From an uncultured Acidobacteriaceae bacterium (GTDB taxonomy: Bacteria; Acidobacteriota; Terriglobia; Terriglobales; Acidobacteriaceae), in NCBI GenBank assembly GCA_903904755.1, contig CAIVDV010000065.1, positions 1 to 64,000 of the forward strand: a stretch of 64,000 bases of DNA, written 5' to 3'. Of the stretch, positions 1-8,402 are shown one piece after another. Position numbers and translations under genes: made by a program. Numbering within the stretch: position 1 is the stretch's first letter; each line of letters starts with the position of its first letter. Under the pieces are notes generated by a model. That model was given only the letters and a program-made list of their open reading frames with translations. It did not search any database and had not been told where the DNA came from.

Positions 1-75
1 CTGGCCCGACTCAACCAGCCGAACCGCTTCCATCTTGAACTCGTAGGTGTAAATCTTCCTCGGTATACGCACCAT
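1..75 (-). CDS. IS3-family transposase OrfA, N-terminal fragment (runs off window)
   Basis: The minus strand from 75 reads ATG with a good ribosome-binding site (GAAGGAG) about ten bases upstream. The 25 visible residues contain IYTYEFKMEAVRLVESGQ, the typical opening of the IS3 OrfA helix-turn-helix (R/K-x-Y-T-x-E-F-K-x-E-A-V-x-L). OrfA supplies the DNA-binding part of the OrfAB transposase that cuts and joins the element ends. The fragment is open to the window edge, so whether the transposase is intact cannot be judged. Confidence 0.75.
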   Translation of the reverse strand, partial: MVRIPRKIYTYEFKMEAVRLVESGQ

Positions 76-140
76 CTTCGCCGCTCCTTCGCCAGTATCT
101 CAGAGCTCTATATGAGGTACGCTTTTCGGGGGCAAGGTCA
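1..140 (-). mobile_element. End of an IS3-family insertion sequence (truncated by window edge)
   Basis: The left edge carries the start of an IS3-type OrfA (positions 75 to 1, minus strand). About 65 bases upstream of its ATG, read on the minus strand, is TGACCTTGCCCCCGAAAAG, which starts TGACC and resembles IS3-group terminal inverted repeats. I place the outer end at about 140 from that motif and because the intergenic element that follows (copy A) resumes homology with its sister copies only beyond 140. The other IS end, the rest of the transposase and the target duplication lie outside the window, so the exact boundary is an inference. Confidence 0.6.
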
Positions 141-345
141 GTCCCACACAGCGGAGAACTCCATGCCGGCAGAAACTCGAAATCCCGCCCCCCACAGCAT
201 CACTCCAAACCCAATTCCCCCAAAAACGCGCAAAAAAGGGCGCAAAAAAGGTACAAAACGCACCTGGCAACCACCCCGTAACTCACATACCATCAACTAC
301 ATAGGAGCCAAACAACCCTCAAAAGACACCCACCCCCCCCCTTTT
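141..345 (+). repeat. Dispersed intergenic element, copy A (5' part cut off by the IS)
   Basis: Copy A of a family also found at 50931-51257 and 56787-57118 (both minus strand). Shared landmarks in this orientation are the ribosome-binding site and start GGAGAAcTCC-ATG-CCgGC (153-168), A-rich tracts spaced 10-12 bases (about 228-265), a GGcAACC block, the stretch CATACCATCAActACATAGGAG, and a terminal C-run near 331-341. The sister copies carry about 150 further bases upstream, ending in GCCTGCAATT and TGTCAAGCCCC. Those are missing here because the IS end abuts at 140. murA starts about 140 bp downstream in the same direction. Confidence 0.75.
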
Positions 346-360
346 TCCATGGTTACCTGA
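163..360 (+). CDS. Possible small basic protein within intergenic element copy A
   Basis: A 65-codon ORF starts at an ATG preceded by GGAGAACTCC. The same ribosome-binding site, ATG and opening Met-Pro-Ala-(Glu/Asn) recur in the two sister copies (starts at 51108 and 56971, minus strand). The peptide is rich in Pro, Lys, Arg and Thr, with no membrane segment or known motif. Conservation is strong only over the start region; length and C-terminus differ among the three copies (65, 46 and 35 residues). It may be a leader peptide, a decaying small gene, or a chance reading of an RNA element. I do not recognise a family. Confidence 0.35.
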   Translation: MPAETRNPAPHSITPNPIPPKTRKKGRKKGTKRTWQPPRNSHTINYIGAKQPSKDTHPPPFSMVT

Positions 361-380
361 CCCAAAAACGAGCTCTGCAT

Positions 381-451
381 CCCCTGTCCACTGACAACTC
401 ATCACTGGTCACTGACCACGAATCACTGACAACTGTCCCCTGTCCACTCGT
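381..451. repeat. Short degenerate repeat cluster (CACTGAC / CCCCTGTCCACT units)
   Basis: Between element A and murA the sequence is built from recurring short words. CCCCTGTCCACT occurs at both ends of the tract and CACTGACAACT occurs twice, with TCACTGGTCACTGACCAC between them. Spacing is about ten bases. No open reading frame or hairpin with a T-run is associated. The tract ends about 35 bases before the murA start, so it forms part of the murA leader or promoter region. Confidence 0.6.
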
Positions 452-485
452 CCATTTACACTAACCCTTTGGGGGTTTCTCGTTT

Positions 486-1787
486 ATGGACAAGTTCGTC
501 GTGCGTGGCGGCAATCCGCTCGTCGGCACCATCCGTGTCTCCGGTGCCAAAAACTCCGCCCTGCCCTGCATGGCCGCTGCCATCCTCACCGAAGACGAAG
601 TCACCCTCGAGAACATTCCCCAGGTCCGTGACATCGAGACCGAGCGCAAGCTCCTCGCCTCCATGGGCGCCGAGGTAGAACTCGGCTACGGACGCGCCCA
701 ACACCGGACAACCATCAGTTGCCGCAACCTCTCCGATCCCGTCGCAAAGTACGAGATCGTCAAGACCATGCGCGCCAGCTCGCTGGTCCTCGGCCCCCTC
801 GTCGCCCGCTGCGGTATGGCCCGCGTCGCCATGCCCGGGGGATGCGCAATCGGTGGACGCCCCATCGACCTCCACCTTAAGGGCCTGGAGAAGATGGGTG
901 CCGTCATCACCCAGGAACACGGCTACCTCGAAGCCCGTGCCACCCGCCTCCACGGCGCCCACCTCGTCTTCGACAAAATCACCGTCACCGGCACTGAAGA
1001 TCTCCTCATGGCCGCCGTCCTCGCCGAGGGCGAAACCACCATGGAGAACTGCGCCCGCGAGCCCGAAGTCACCGACCTCGCCGCCCTCCTCATCGCCATG
1101 GGAGCCAAAATCCACGGTGCCGGCACCCCCACAATCCACGTCCACGGCGTCCCCAAACTCCACGGCGCCAGGCACCGCATCAACCCCGACCGCATCGAGG
1201 CCGGCACCTTCCTCGTCGCCGGCGCCATCACCCAGGGCGACCTCATCGTCTCCAACTGCAATCCCCAACACCTCGGCGCAGTTATCCGCAAGCTCGAGGA
1301 ATCCGGCGCTCGCATCGACATCCTCTCCTCTGATTCTGTCCGAGTCCGCGCCGACGGTCCCCTCAAAGCCAGCGACATCTCAACACTGGAGTACCCCGGG
1401 TTCCCCACCGACATGCAAGCCCAGTACATGGCCCTCGCCACCCAGGCAGAAGGCGTCACCATGGTCAAGGAAAACATCTTCGAGAACCGCTTCATGCACG
1501 TTCAGGAACTCAACCGTATGGGCGCAAATATCACGGTAGACGGACGCACCGCCACCGTCCGCGGCTCCTCCCGTCTCTCCTCAGCCGCCGTCATGTGCTC
1601 TGATCTTCGCGCCTCGGCCTCCCTCGTCCTTGCCGCCATGGTCGCTGATGGGGAAACCATCATAGACCGCGTTTATCACATGGACCGGGGCTACGAGCGC
1701 ATCGAGGAAAAGCTCCGTGGCGTCGGCGCGCAAATCCGACGCATGGGCGATGTGTTCGCCCCCAGAGAAGATGCTTGGCACGAGTAG
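486..1787 (+). CDS. murA: UDP-N-acetylglucosamine 1-carboxyvinyltransferase MurA
   Basis: First committed cytoplasmic step of peptidoglycan synthesis: transfers enolpyruvate from PEP to UDP-GlcNAc. The 433-residue protein has family length and begins with the typical FVVRGGNPLVGTIRVSGAKNSALP block, whose Lys22-Asn23 pair contacts substrate. The catalytic cysteine (target of fosfomycin) is present at residue 120 in PGGCAIGGRP. A GFPTDMQAQ block and a C-terminal DRGYERIEEKLRGVGA segment are also typical. The ATG follows a GGGGG tract about ten bases upstream, a weak ribosome-binding site. The gene stands alone, with an IS-interrupted intergenic element upstream. murB, the next pathway step, lies at 49770-50807 behind another copy of the same element. 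Confidence 0.97.
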   Translation: MDKFVVRGGNPLVGTIRVSGAKNSALPCMAAAILTEDEVTLENIPQVRDIETERKLLASMGAEVELGYGRAQHRTTISCRNLSDPVAKYEIVKTMRASSLVLGPLVARCGMARVAMPGGCAIGGRPIDLHLKGLEKMGAVITQEHGYLEARATRLHGAHLVFDKITVTGTEDLLMAAVLAEGETTMENCAREPEVTDLAALLIAMGAKIHGAGTPTIHVHGVPKLHGARHRINPDRIEAGTFLVAGAITQGDLIVSNCNPQHLGAVIRKLEESGARIDILSSDSVRVRADGPLKASDISTLEYPGFPTDMQAQYMALATQAEGVTMVKENIFENRFMHVQELNRMGANITVDGRTATVRGSSRLSSAAVMCSDLRASASLVLAAMVADGETIIDRVYHMDRGYERIEEKLRGVGAQIRRMGDVFAPREDAWHE

Positions 1788-2062
1788 ACTCGAAAACGCC
1801 ATCTCAAACGCTACGGTCAGTATGGCTGCATCGACTAACAGATATTTGCGATGCGCAACGCGTGTTTTATATAGATTTCTCCTCGAAGTCTCGCCGTAAC
1901 CGTTTCCATTTCCTTCCCGTCTACACAAACTGCTGCCAAGTCGGTATCATGACGTATCCCTTGAATTTCCGGGGATAGTAGCACAATAGGGTCATGGACA
2001 TCGCTGACAGATGCCCGATTCTATTCGTGCTGGGAGTCCTGATTCCCCCATAAAGGCCCATC

Positions 2063-3349
2063 ATGCTCGACTGGTCAAAGATTCCAGACATTCTCGCCAT
2101 TGCGTGCCTGGTTTGCGCCTTTGCATCCATCCTCAAACGCAATCGCCGGTTTATGCCCGAAGACTTCTCAGGTTCCGGCCAATGGCTCATCGGATGGATT
2201 TTGATTGTCATTCACTTCATCGGCTATATGTTCCTGCAGCTTCCCGGTCTGCTCGGCTTCGTGATGGTCCAGCTTGGCTCTGTATCACTCGCCGCCGCCG
2301 GCATCTTCTTCTCCTGGGCCACCGTTCCCACCCGAAAGACAAAATCTTCCCTCTGGATGGCCTCGGTACTCATCCTCACCGTGTCGTCCATGGTCTGCCT
2401 CGATGGTGTCGACGGCATCTCCACTCCCCTCTTTGACACACTCGCCGCTCTCCTCGCTTTTGCGCCCCTCGCCGTCGCCCTCGCTTTCCGCAAGGAAGGC
2501 ATACCGACAATCCGCAAAATCTCGGTTGCTGCCCAATTCATCCTCGGCATGCTCCTGCTGCTCTCTCGTCACACAGGCCTGAACAGCCCGTCATTCCTCA
2601 TAAACGCACTTCTCTTCACCGTCTACCTCAAGTGCACCATTCACTTCTGGTTCACTCATCGCAAAGGCACTGCGGGTGCCTTCATCACCATCGGCGGCTT
2701 CCTTGCCTGGACCCTCGTTTTTGCCCTGGGTCCATGGCTCTCTTTCGATTTCCCCAACCTGCACCTCGAGTCCGAAGTCTGGAATCTCCCGAAATACGTC
2801 GTCGCCGTCGGAATGCTGCTGCTTCTGCTTGAAAATCAGATTGAGCGCACCCAATACCTGGCGCTCCACGACGACCTTACCCGCCTCGCAAACCGCCGCC
2901 TCTTCCAGGATCGCCTCATTTGCGCCATGGAACGCGCCCGCCGAGCCAACTCATCGATGGGCCTCTTGTTGATTGACCTCAATCGATTCAAGCTCGTAAA
3001 CGATACCTACGGGCATCATGTTGGTGACCTACTACTAAAAGAGGTTGCCCATCGCCTTGATGTTCGCGTTCGCCGTTCCGACACCCTCGCCCGCACAGGT
3101 GGCGATGAGTTCTCACTTGTGTTGGAAGAGCCCACGCTACATCATGAGGCAGAGGCCCTCGCGAAGGTCCTTGAGAAAATGCTCTCCCAGCCCTTCGTTA
3201 TCTCAAGCAAACGCATCATCATCGGTGCCAGCGTCGGCGTTGCGATTTACCCGGACGATGGGCTCGACTCGGAAGCACTTTGCATTGCAGCCGACCAGCG
3301 CATGTACGCCGCCAAACCCGCACCCGAGCCCCAGACGGCTAGTCTCTGA
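2063..3349 (+). CDS. Membrane-bound diguanylate cyclase (GGDEF)
   Basis: Makes cyclic di-GMP from two GTP. The N-terminal about 265 residues form roughly eight or nine hydrophobic segments with no recognised sensor domain name. The C-terminal GGDEF domain starts near residue 275 (LALHDDLTRLANRR) and keeps an intact GGDEF motif at 346-350, preceded by RRSD at 337-340, the product-inhibition I-site. An active, feedback-controlled cyclase is therefore expected. No EAL domain is present. A shared terminator follows at 3387-3418. Its presence in the same window as a flagellar locus with an MshEN-type protein is suggestive, but no direct link can be read from the sequence. Confidence 0.93.
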   Translation: MLDWSKIPDILAIACLVCAFASILKRNRRFMPEDFSGSGQWLIGWILIVIHFIGYMFLQLPGLLGFVMVQLGSVSLAAAGIFFSWATVPTRKTKSSLWMASVLILTVSSMVCLDGVDGISTPLFDTLAALLAFAPLAVALAFRKEGIPTIRKISVAAQFILGMLLLLSRHTGLNSPSFLINALLFTVYLKCTIHFWFTHRKGTAGAFITIGGFLAWTLVFALGPWLSFDFPNLHLESEVWNLPKYVVAVGMLLLLLENQIERTQYLALHDDLTRLANRRLFQDRLICAMERARRANSSMGLLLIDLNRFKLVNDTYGHHVGDLLLKEVAHRLDVRVRRSDTLARTGGDEFSLVLEEPTLHHEAEALAKVLEKMLSQPFVISSKRIIIGASVGVAIYPDDGLDSEALCIAADQRMYAAKPAPEPQTASL

Positions 3350-3386
3350 GCAGTTCGCTCCCGTATCCCTTTCATTCCAAATTGCA

Positions 3387-3418
3387 AAAGGCCGCTCTGA
3401 TTGCGCAGAGCGGCCTTT
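3387..3418. terminator. Bidirectional intrinsic terminator between the GGDEF gene and pnp
   Basis: A perfect 13-bp stem (AAAGGCCGCTCTG / CAGAGCGGCCTTT) with a six-base loop ends in a T-run on the plus strand and in TTTT on the minus strand. It lies 38 bases after the diguanylate cyclase stop and 17 bases beyond the pnp stop, so it can end transcription from both convergent genes. Confidence 0.92.
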
Positions 3419-3435
3419 CTTCCATTACCTTCAGT

Positions 3436-5877
3436 CTAGTGGTTGCCCGGATTCGGACCGCTCTGACGGTCACCCGATCCCGGACGCCCACGACGGCGGC
3501 GACGTCGATTGTTGGCACCTGCCGGACCTCCCGGACCGCTCGGACGAGCAGCGACCGGCGGCTGAATGCCATCTGCAACGTTGAAGTTCGGCTCGTTCTC
3601 TTCGTCAAACTCCTCAATATCGTCATCCGAGTCATCGCCACCTTCAATCAGAATCGTGCTCTGATTCGAGGTCGGCTGACGCTCGTCAAACTCATTCCGA
3701 GGGCGCTCCGGACGCGGTGCGCGCGGCGCAGGCGGAGGCGCAGGAGCTTCCTGCTGCTCAGCCGGTGCATCGGCAATGCCCAGCTTTGCCTTCTGCTCCT
3801 TGATCAGCGCTTTCCGGCTCAGCTTGATGCGGTTACCTTCAATCGCAAGCACCTTTACCATCACTTGATCGCCTTCACGAAGCTCGTCCTTCACTTCCTT
3901 CACGCGATGCTCGGCAATCTCGGAGATGTGCAGCAAACCGTCCGTCCCTGGGAACAGCTCGACAAACGCGCCGAACTCTGCCAGACGAACGACCTTGCCC
4001 AGATACGTCTTGCCCACTTCGGGCGTCGCAGTCAGGTTGGCGATAATCGCCAGGGCCTGTGCCAAACCATCCGCATCGCTCGAGGAAACATTCACGCGGC
4101 CCGTATCGTCCACGTCAATCTTCACCCCAGTCTGCTCGATGATTCCACGAATCGTCTTGCCACCAGGTCCAATCAGGTCGCGAATCTTGTCAGTCGGAAT
4201 CATGACCGTCTTGATCTGCGGCGCATACTTCGAGCGCTCAACCTTGGGCCCGTCGATCACGGCATCCATCTTGTCCAGAAGGAAGATCCGGCCCCTGCGA
4301 GCCTGCTCCATCGCTTCCTGCAAAATCTGCCGCGTCAGGCCACCAATCTTGATGTCCATCTGCAGCGCCGTAATGCCCTTGCGGGTTCCGGCAACCTTGA
4401 AGTCCATATCACCGTAATGGTCTTCCGCACCGGCAATATCTGACAAAATCGCGTAGTCGTCGCCTTCCTTGACCAAGCCCATCGCCACACCTGCAACTGC
4501 GCCCTTCAGTGCAATTCCAGCGTCATACAGTGCCAACGATGCTCCGCAAACGGAAGCCATCGACGATGATCCGTTCGACTCCAGAATGTCCGACACGATG
4601 CGAACCGTATACGGAGACTCTTCCGGGCTCGGCAGAACTGCGGCAATCGCGCGCTCAGCCAGGGCACCGTGGCCCACTTCGCGACGGCCAACTCCCGTCA
4701 TGCGGCCCACTTCGCCAACCGAGAACGGCGGGAAGTTATAGTGCAGCATGAACGGCTTCTTCTGCTCTCCTTCAAAGCCTTCCAGCCGCTGTCCATCATC
4801 GGTCGTGCCCAGCGTAGCCGTAACCAGCGCCTGGGTCTCACCGCGGGTAAAAAGCGCCGAACCGTGCGTGCGCGGCAGCACAGCAGTCTCAATGCTGATG
4901 GCGCGAATTTCGTCAAACGCACGGCGATCCGGACGAATGCGATCCCGCGTAACTTGCTCGCGGAAAATCCGCTCACGCAGCAACTCGTAGTACGTGCTCA
5001 ACTTCTTCTTCGCTGCCGGATCGTCTGCCGGCAGTTCCGCAGCCAGCTCCTGCTTGATCGTCTTCACCAGCGCGTAGCTGTCGGTCTTGGCATACTTCGC
5101 TGTATCCAGCGCATCTGCCAGCCGCTCGCCAACCTTGGCCTTTAGCTCGTTGTAGTACTCCACATCCTCGACCGGAGCCGTAAACGAACGCTTCTTCTTG
5201 CCTGCAAGAGAAACCAGCTCATCAATCGCCGCGCAAATCTTCTTGATCTCTTCATGCGCAAACTCAATCGCTGCCAGAATATTCTCTTCCGACTCTTCCT
5301 TCGCGCCCGACTCAATCATCACGATGCCGTCCTTGTGGCCGACAACCATGATGTTCATCGTGCTTTCTTTGCGCTCCGAATAGCTCGGGTTGATGACAAA
5401 CTCACCATTCAACCGGCCAATACGAACCGCGCCAACCGTGGCACTGAACGGAATATCCGAAAGACCCAGCGCTGCAGATGCCGCATTGATGGCAACCACA
5501 TCCGGATCATTTTCCTTGTCCGCCGAGAAAACAAGCGCAATCACCTGCGTCTCGTTCCGGAACCCATCCGGGAACAACGGGCGAATCGGGCGGTCAATCT
5601 GACGCGATGTCAGAATTTCCTTCTCGCTCGGACGGCCTTCGCGCTTGATGAATCCACCCGGAATGCGGCCACCCGCATAGGCGTATTCTCGGTAATCGAC
5701 CGTCAGCGGGAAGAAATCAATCCCTTCCTTCGGGTCAGGGGAGGCTACGGCGGTGGCCAGCACTAGGCTGTCGCCCAGCGTAACAAGTGCGGCGCCAGAG
5801 GCCTGCTTGGCAATACGGCCGGTCTCAAAAACCAGCCGCTTGCCACCGGCAAGCTCAACTGCTACTTCATGCTTCAT
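3436..5877 (-). CDS. pnp: Polyribonucleotide nucleotidyltransferase (PNPase)
   Basis: Phosphorolytic 3'-5' exoribonuclease of RNA decay. Two RNase PH-like domains are visible; the second keeps the DIAGAEDHYGDMDFK active-site block. A KH domain follows (IPTDKIRDLIGPGGKTIRGI), then an S1 domain (GKVVRLAEFGAFVELFPGTDGLLHISE). I start at the second ATG (5877), because GAGGA precedes it by four bases, rather than the upstream ATG at 5892, which has no ribosome-binding site; this gives 813 residues. Beyond the S1 domain is a long Pro/Ala-rich, then acidic (DDSDDDIEE), then Arg-rich tail. The tail is low complexity and longer than in E. coli. It follows rpsO, the classic order. Confidence 0.96.
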   Translation of the reverse strand: MKHEVAVELAGGKRLVFETGRIAKQASGAALVTLGDSLVLATAVASPDPKEGIDFFPLTVDYREYAYAGGRIPGGFIKREGRPSEKEILTSRQIDRPIRPLFPDGFRNETQVIALVFSADKENDPDVVAINAASAALGLSDIPFSATVGAVRIGRLNGEFVINPSYSERKESTMNIMVVGHKDGIVMIESGAKEESEENILAAIEFAHEEIKKICAAIDELVSLAGKKKRSFTAPVEDVEYYNELKAKVGERLADALDTAKYAKTDSYALVKTIKQELAAELPADDPAAKKKLSTYYELLRERIFREQVTRDRIRPDRRAFDEIRAISIETAVLPRTHGSALFTRGETQALVTATLGTTDDGQRLEGFEGEQKKPFMLHYNFPPFSVGEVGRMTGVGRREVGHGALAERAIAAVLPSPEESPYTVRIVSDILESNGSSSMASVCGASLALYDAGIALKGAVAGVAMGLVKEGDDYAILSDIAGAEDHYGDMDFKVAGTRKGITALQMDIKIGGLTRQILQEAMEQARRGRIFLLDKMDAVIDGPKVERSKYAPQIKTVMIPTDKIRDLIGPGGKTIRGIIEQTGVKIDVDDTGRVNVSSSDADGLAQALAIIANLTATPEVGKTYLGKVVRLAEFGAFVELFPGTDGLLHISEIAEHRVKEVKDELREGDQVMVKVLAIEGNRIKLSRKALIKEQKAKLGIADAPAEQQEAPAPPPAPRAPRPERPRNEFDERQPTSNQSTILIEGGDDSDDDIEEFDEENEPNFNVADGIQPPVAARPSGPGGPAGANNRRRRRRGRPGSGDRQSGPNPGNH

Positions 5878-6037
5878 GGAGTCCTCTTTCATGGTTCACT
5901 TGGGAAACTTGATTATCAGAACCGCCAGCAACAACCCCGGGGAACGCGCCAAACACGCGCCTTCTTCTCCCCGAATACACAGAACCTGCGCCAAGCATTG
6001 CGCTTGACACAGGCTGGGTTCCCTTTTGAGGGGCAAA

Positions 6038-6055
6038 CCGGGGCAGCTGCCCCGG
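6038..6055. other. Palindromic hairpin in the rpsO-pnp spacer
   Basis: CCGGGGCAGCTGCCCCGG is an 18-base perfect palindrome that can fold as a seven-base-pair stem with an AGCT loop on the rpsO-pnp transcript. It sits in the 284-base spacer between the two genes. In enterobacteria this spacer carries processing hairpins cut by RNase III and controlled by PNPase; whether this one acts that way is inference. On the minus strand only TTT follows, so it is a poor intrinsic terminator. Confidence 0.5.
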
Positions 6056-6161
6056 CTCATGTTGCCATTCGCCAGATACACCTTGGGCCCACAATCCTTC
6101 GCAGGGTGCGGCCCCGACCACTTCTCGGTCTAGGCAATTCCTGTTCAATGGGGTGAGTCGC

Positions 6162-6428
6162 TTACTTGCGGATGCCCAGCTTGGCGATAACGTCGCGATA
6201 GCGGTCCGTATCGTGTGCCTTCAGATAATCCAGCAGGCGGCGGCGCTTGCTGACCAGCATCAATAGGCCACGACGTGAAGCGTGATCCTTCTTGTGCGTC
6301 TTGAAATGCTCGGTCAACTCGCTAATGCGCACACTCAGGATTGCAATCTGGACCTCCGGAGAACCGGTGTCAGACTCGTGGGTGCGGAAGCGTTCAATCA
6401 GTTCGGTCTTGGTTGCAGATGCCAGCAC
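6162..6428 (-). CDS. rpsO: 30S ribosomal protein S15
   Basis: Small-subunit protein that binds the 16S rRNA central domain. The sequence matches the family throughout: [15 protein letters not shown], then [19 protein letters not shown] and KRRRLLDYL. Starting at the GTG at 6428 gives 88 residues, the normal length, with AGGAG lying 13 bases upstream. An in-frame TTG at 6449 would overlap that ribosome-binding site and is unlikely. The gene precedes pnp, as in most bacteria. Confidence 0.95.
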   Translation of the reverse strand: MLASATKTELIERFRTHESDTGSPEVQIAILSVRISELTEHFKTHKKDHASRRGLLMLVSKRRRLLDYLKAHDTDRYRDVIAKLGIRK

Positions 6429-6621
6429 AGCGTTTTTGCTACTCCTCAAAAAGTCAAATCAATCACAATGTCTCCATGTAGATTACCACGGATTGGCGGG
6501 CCAGAATACGGATTCCACCCCATCCACGGCCCCTCCGGAAATTCTTCCCAGCCATCTGTACCATTCCGCGCAACCGGAGTAGCTGAAGAACAGCCCGTTG
6601 AACGGTGCCGCAGCCCGGAAT

Positions 6622-7317
6622 CTACCGGCCAGTTTCGGCGATACGATCGAGAACTCGCCATAAAACAGGCCGCACCGCAGCAGCCCCCAGAGCTGATCCC
6701 TTCAGAAGCTCCCCCGCCGCCTGCTGAAACGGTTTGCCCTCTTCAATCTCATCCGCTGTGTTGTCCAACATCGCCCGTACGCTCTCCACCGTCGCCTCCA
6801 GATGAAACTGCAAGCCCAACACCCGCTCCCCCAACTGGAAAGCCTGATTCGGAACTGCCCCAGTCTGGGCCAGCCGCACCGCACCCGCCGGCAATTCAAA
6901 GGTCTCCCCGTGCCAATGCAGCGGCGTAAACTCCTCCGGAAACAACGCCCCAATCCCTTCGTCCGTAACCCTGCTTACCGGGAACCACCCAATCTCCTTC
7001 TCCGCTCCCCGGTAAACCCGCTCCCCCATCGCGCTGGCAATCATCTGCGCCCCCAGACAAACTCCGAACACAGCCTTGCCGGCCTCAATAGCCTGACGAA
7101 CCCGCTCCTTTTCGGCCACCAACCACGGGAACTCCCGCTCGTCGTTCACACTCATCGGCCCACCCATCACCACCAGTAAGTCAAATGCGTCCAACTGCGG
7201 CAACGCCTCGCCGTAGTTGAGATGCGTGCTGCTCAGGGCATAGCCACGCTCCAGCGCCCACTCCGCAATTGCAGCAGGCCCCTCAAAATCAACATGTTGA
7301 AGCCAATGAACTCGCAT
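6622..7317 (-). CDS. Class I glutamine amidotransferase-like protein (GMP synthase type)
   Basis: Stand-alone GATase1 domain of about 231 residues. The nucleophile elbow GVCLGAQ places Cys at residue 87, and the FHLEAT block supplies the His-Glu of the triad, so hydrolase activity is expected. LLVVMGGPMSVND is the oxyanion-loop region typical of YfeJ/GMP synthase-like amidotransferases. No synthase partner domain is present, so the substrate is unknown; gamma-glutamyl or glutamine hydrolysis are both possible. The start is ambiguous (ATG 7317 or GTG 7320). It begins right after the VWFA gene stop, so the two are probably co-transcribed. Confidence 0.85.
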   Translation of the reverse strand: MRVHWLQHVDFEGPAAIAEWALERGYALSSTHLNYGEALPQLDAFDLLVVMGGPMSVNDEREFPWLVAEKERVRQAIEAGKAVFGVCLGAQMIASAMGERVYRGAEKEIGWFPVSRVTDEGIGALFPEEFTPLHWHGETFELPAGAVRLAQTGAVPNQAFQLGERVLGLQFHLEATVESVRAMLDNTADEIEEGKPFQQAAGELLKGSALGAAAVRPVLWRVLDRIAETGR

Positions 7318-7323
7318 CACTCC

Positions 7324-8367
7324 CTACTGCTCCGCCGCCGCCCAGTAGTTCGCCCTGGCCACCACGCGCGCGCCCAGGTCTTCCCTCAGCCTAACCTTCA
7401 GCGTGTGCAACCCCGGCGTCGCATCCGTTGGATGGAAGCTGATTAGGTACCGGTTACGTGCATGCTTCGCCACTTCGGCAACTTGCTCCTGAAATCCCTT
7501 GTCCCGGGTAAATGTTGCATACTCGCCGCCGCTCATGTGCGCAATCTGTGCGGCTACATTCTTCTTCAGCCCCTGCACTGCCATAAACAGTGCCCCCATC
7601 GGGCTCAGAATCCGGTTCGTCCCGTTATCCTTCGCGTCGTGCAGAAACTCTGCCTTGCTTGGCGAAAAGCTCACACTCAGCACCAGAACATCCGTCAGCC
7701 CAATCCGTTCAATCAGCTTTTCCGGTTTCACCCGCTTGCTGCCGTGATCGCGCTCTTCACTGATCAGCAGAAGCACACGCCTGTACTCCTTCGGTTGCGA
7801 CTGCAGCAAATCCACCGCATACCCCACAGTATCCAGAATCGCCGCTCCGCCATTTCCCGGTGCCAAGTGCCGTAGATCCCCGCCAATCTCTTCCGCCGAG
7901 TGCGTAAAGTCCCGGATCAGTTGCGGCTGGCTGTCAAACCCCACCAGTGCCGCCTCGCCCTTACCATCACTCAGGAACAAGTCCAGCAGTGGCCCCAGCT
8001 TCGCCTCCTTGTCAAACTCAAGAGCACTGCTTCTTCCCTGCTCCACCGCAACTACCAGGGCCACCGGCGCCGTGTCCATCTCCTCCTGCACCTGGATCTG
8101 CTGCGGTACCCCGTTGTCATCCACCACAAAGTCCGCCGCCTTCAGCCCATACACCACCTGCCCATGGTCCTTTTCCACCAGGGTGGGCACCAACACTTCG
8201 TTCGTCGTCACCCGCAGCGTCGTCGTCTCCTGCCCCCCACGCGGCATCGGCAACGCCGGCTCCGGTGCTGTTAACTGCTGCGCCCACGCGCCGCAAACCA
8301 CGCACAATGTCCCAATAATCCCCGACATCCCCCGAGCCAAACCCGTTCGCACACCACTCCAAGCCAT
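7324..8367 (-). CDS. Secreted VWFA-related domain protein
   Basis: About 347 residues. The chosen ATG (8367) has GGAG five bases upstream and yields an N-terminal hydrophobic export signal ending near AWAQQ; longer in-frame starts would bury it. The core is a von Willebrand A-like fold of the acidobacterial type: VLVPTLVEKDHGQVVYGLKAADFVV, then DTAPVALVVAVEQGRSS, where the usual DxSxS metal site is replaced by VEQGRSS, and RRVLLLISEERDHGSK. The first Asp of a canonical MIDAS is therefore not obvious. The role is unknown, possibly protein binding at the cell surface. It lies between a xylanase and an amidotransferase in one apparent operon. Confidence 0.8.
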   Translation of the reverse strand: MAWSGVRTGLARGMSGIIGTLCVVCGAWAQQLTAPEPALPMPRGGQETTTLRVTTNEVLVPTLVEKDHGQVVYGLKAADFVVDDNGVPQQIQVQEEMDTAPVALVVAVEQGRSSALEFDKEAKLGPLLDLFLSDGKGEAALVGFDSQPQLIRDFTHSAEEIGGDLRHLAPGNGGAAILDTVGYAVDLLQSQPKEYRRVLLLISEERDHGSKRVKPEKLIERIGLTDVLVLSVSFSPSKAEFLHDAKDNGTNRILSPMGALFMAVQGLKKNVAAQIAHMSGGEYATFTRDKGFQEQVAEVAKHARNRYLISFHPTDATPGLHTLKVRLREDLGARVVARANYWAAAEQ

Positions 8368-8402
8368 CAAATCTCCAGCCTCTTTCCCTTGGACGCGCCA
8401 AA

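Noticed and set aside
456-1271. Long antisense ORF opposite murA
   Set aside because: Gly/Asp/Val-rich composition caused by the GC-rich third positions of murA; murA itself has every family motif.
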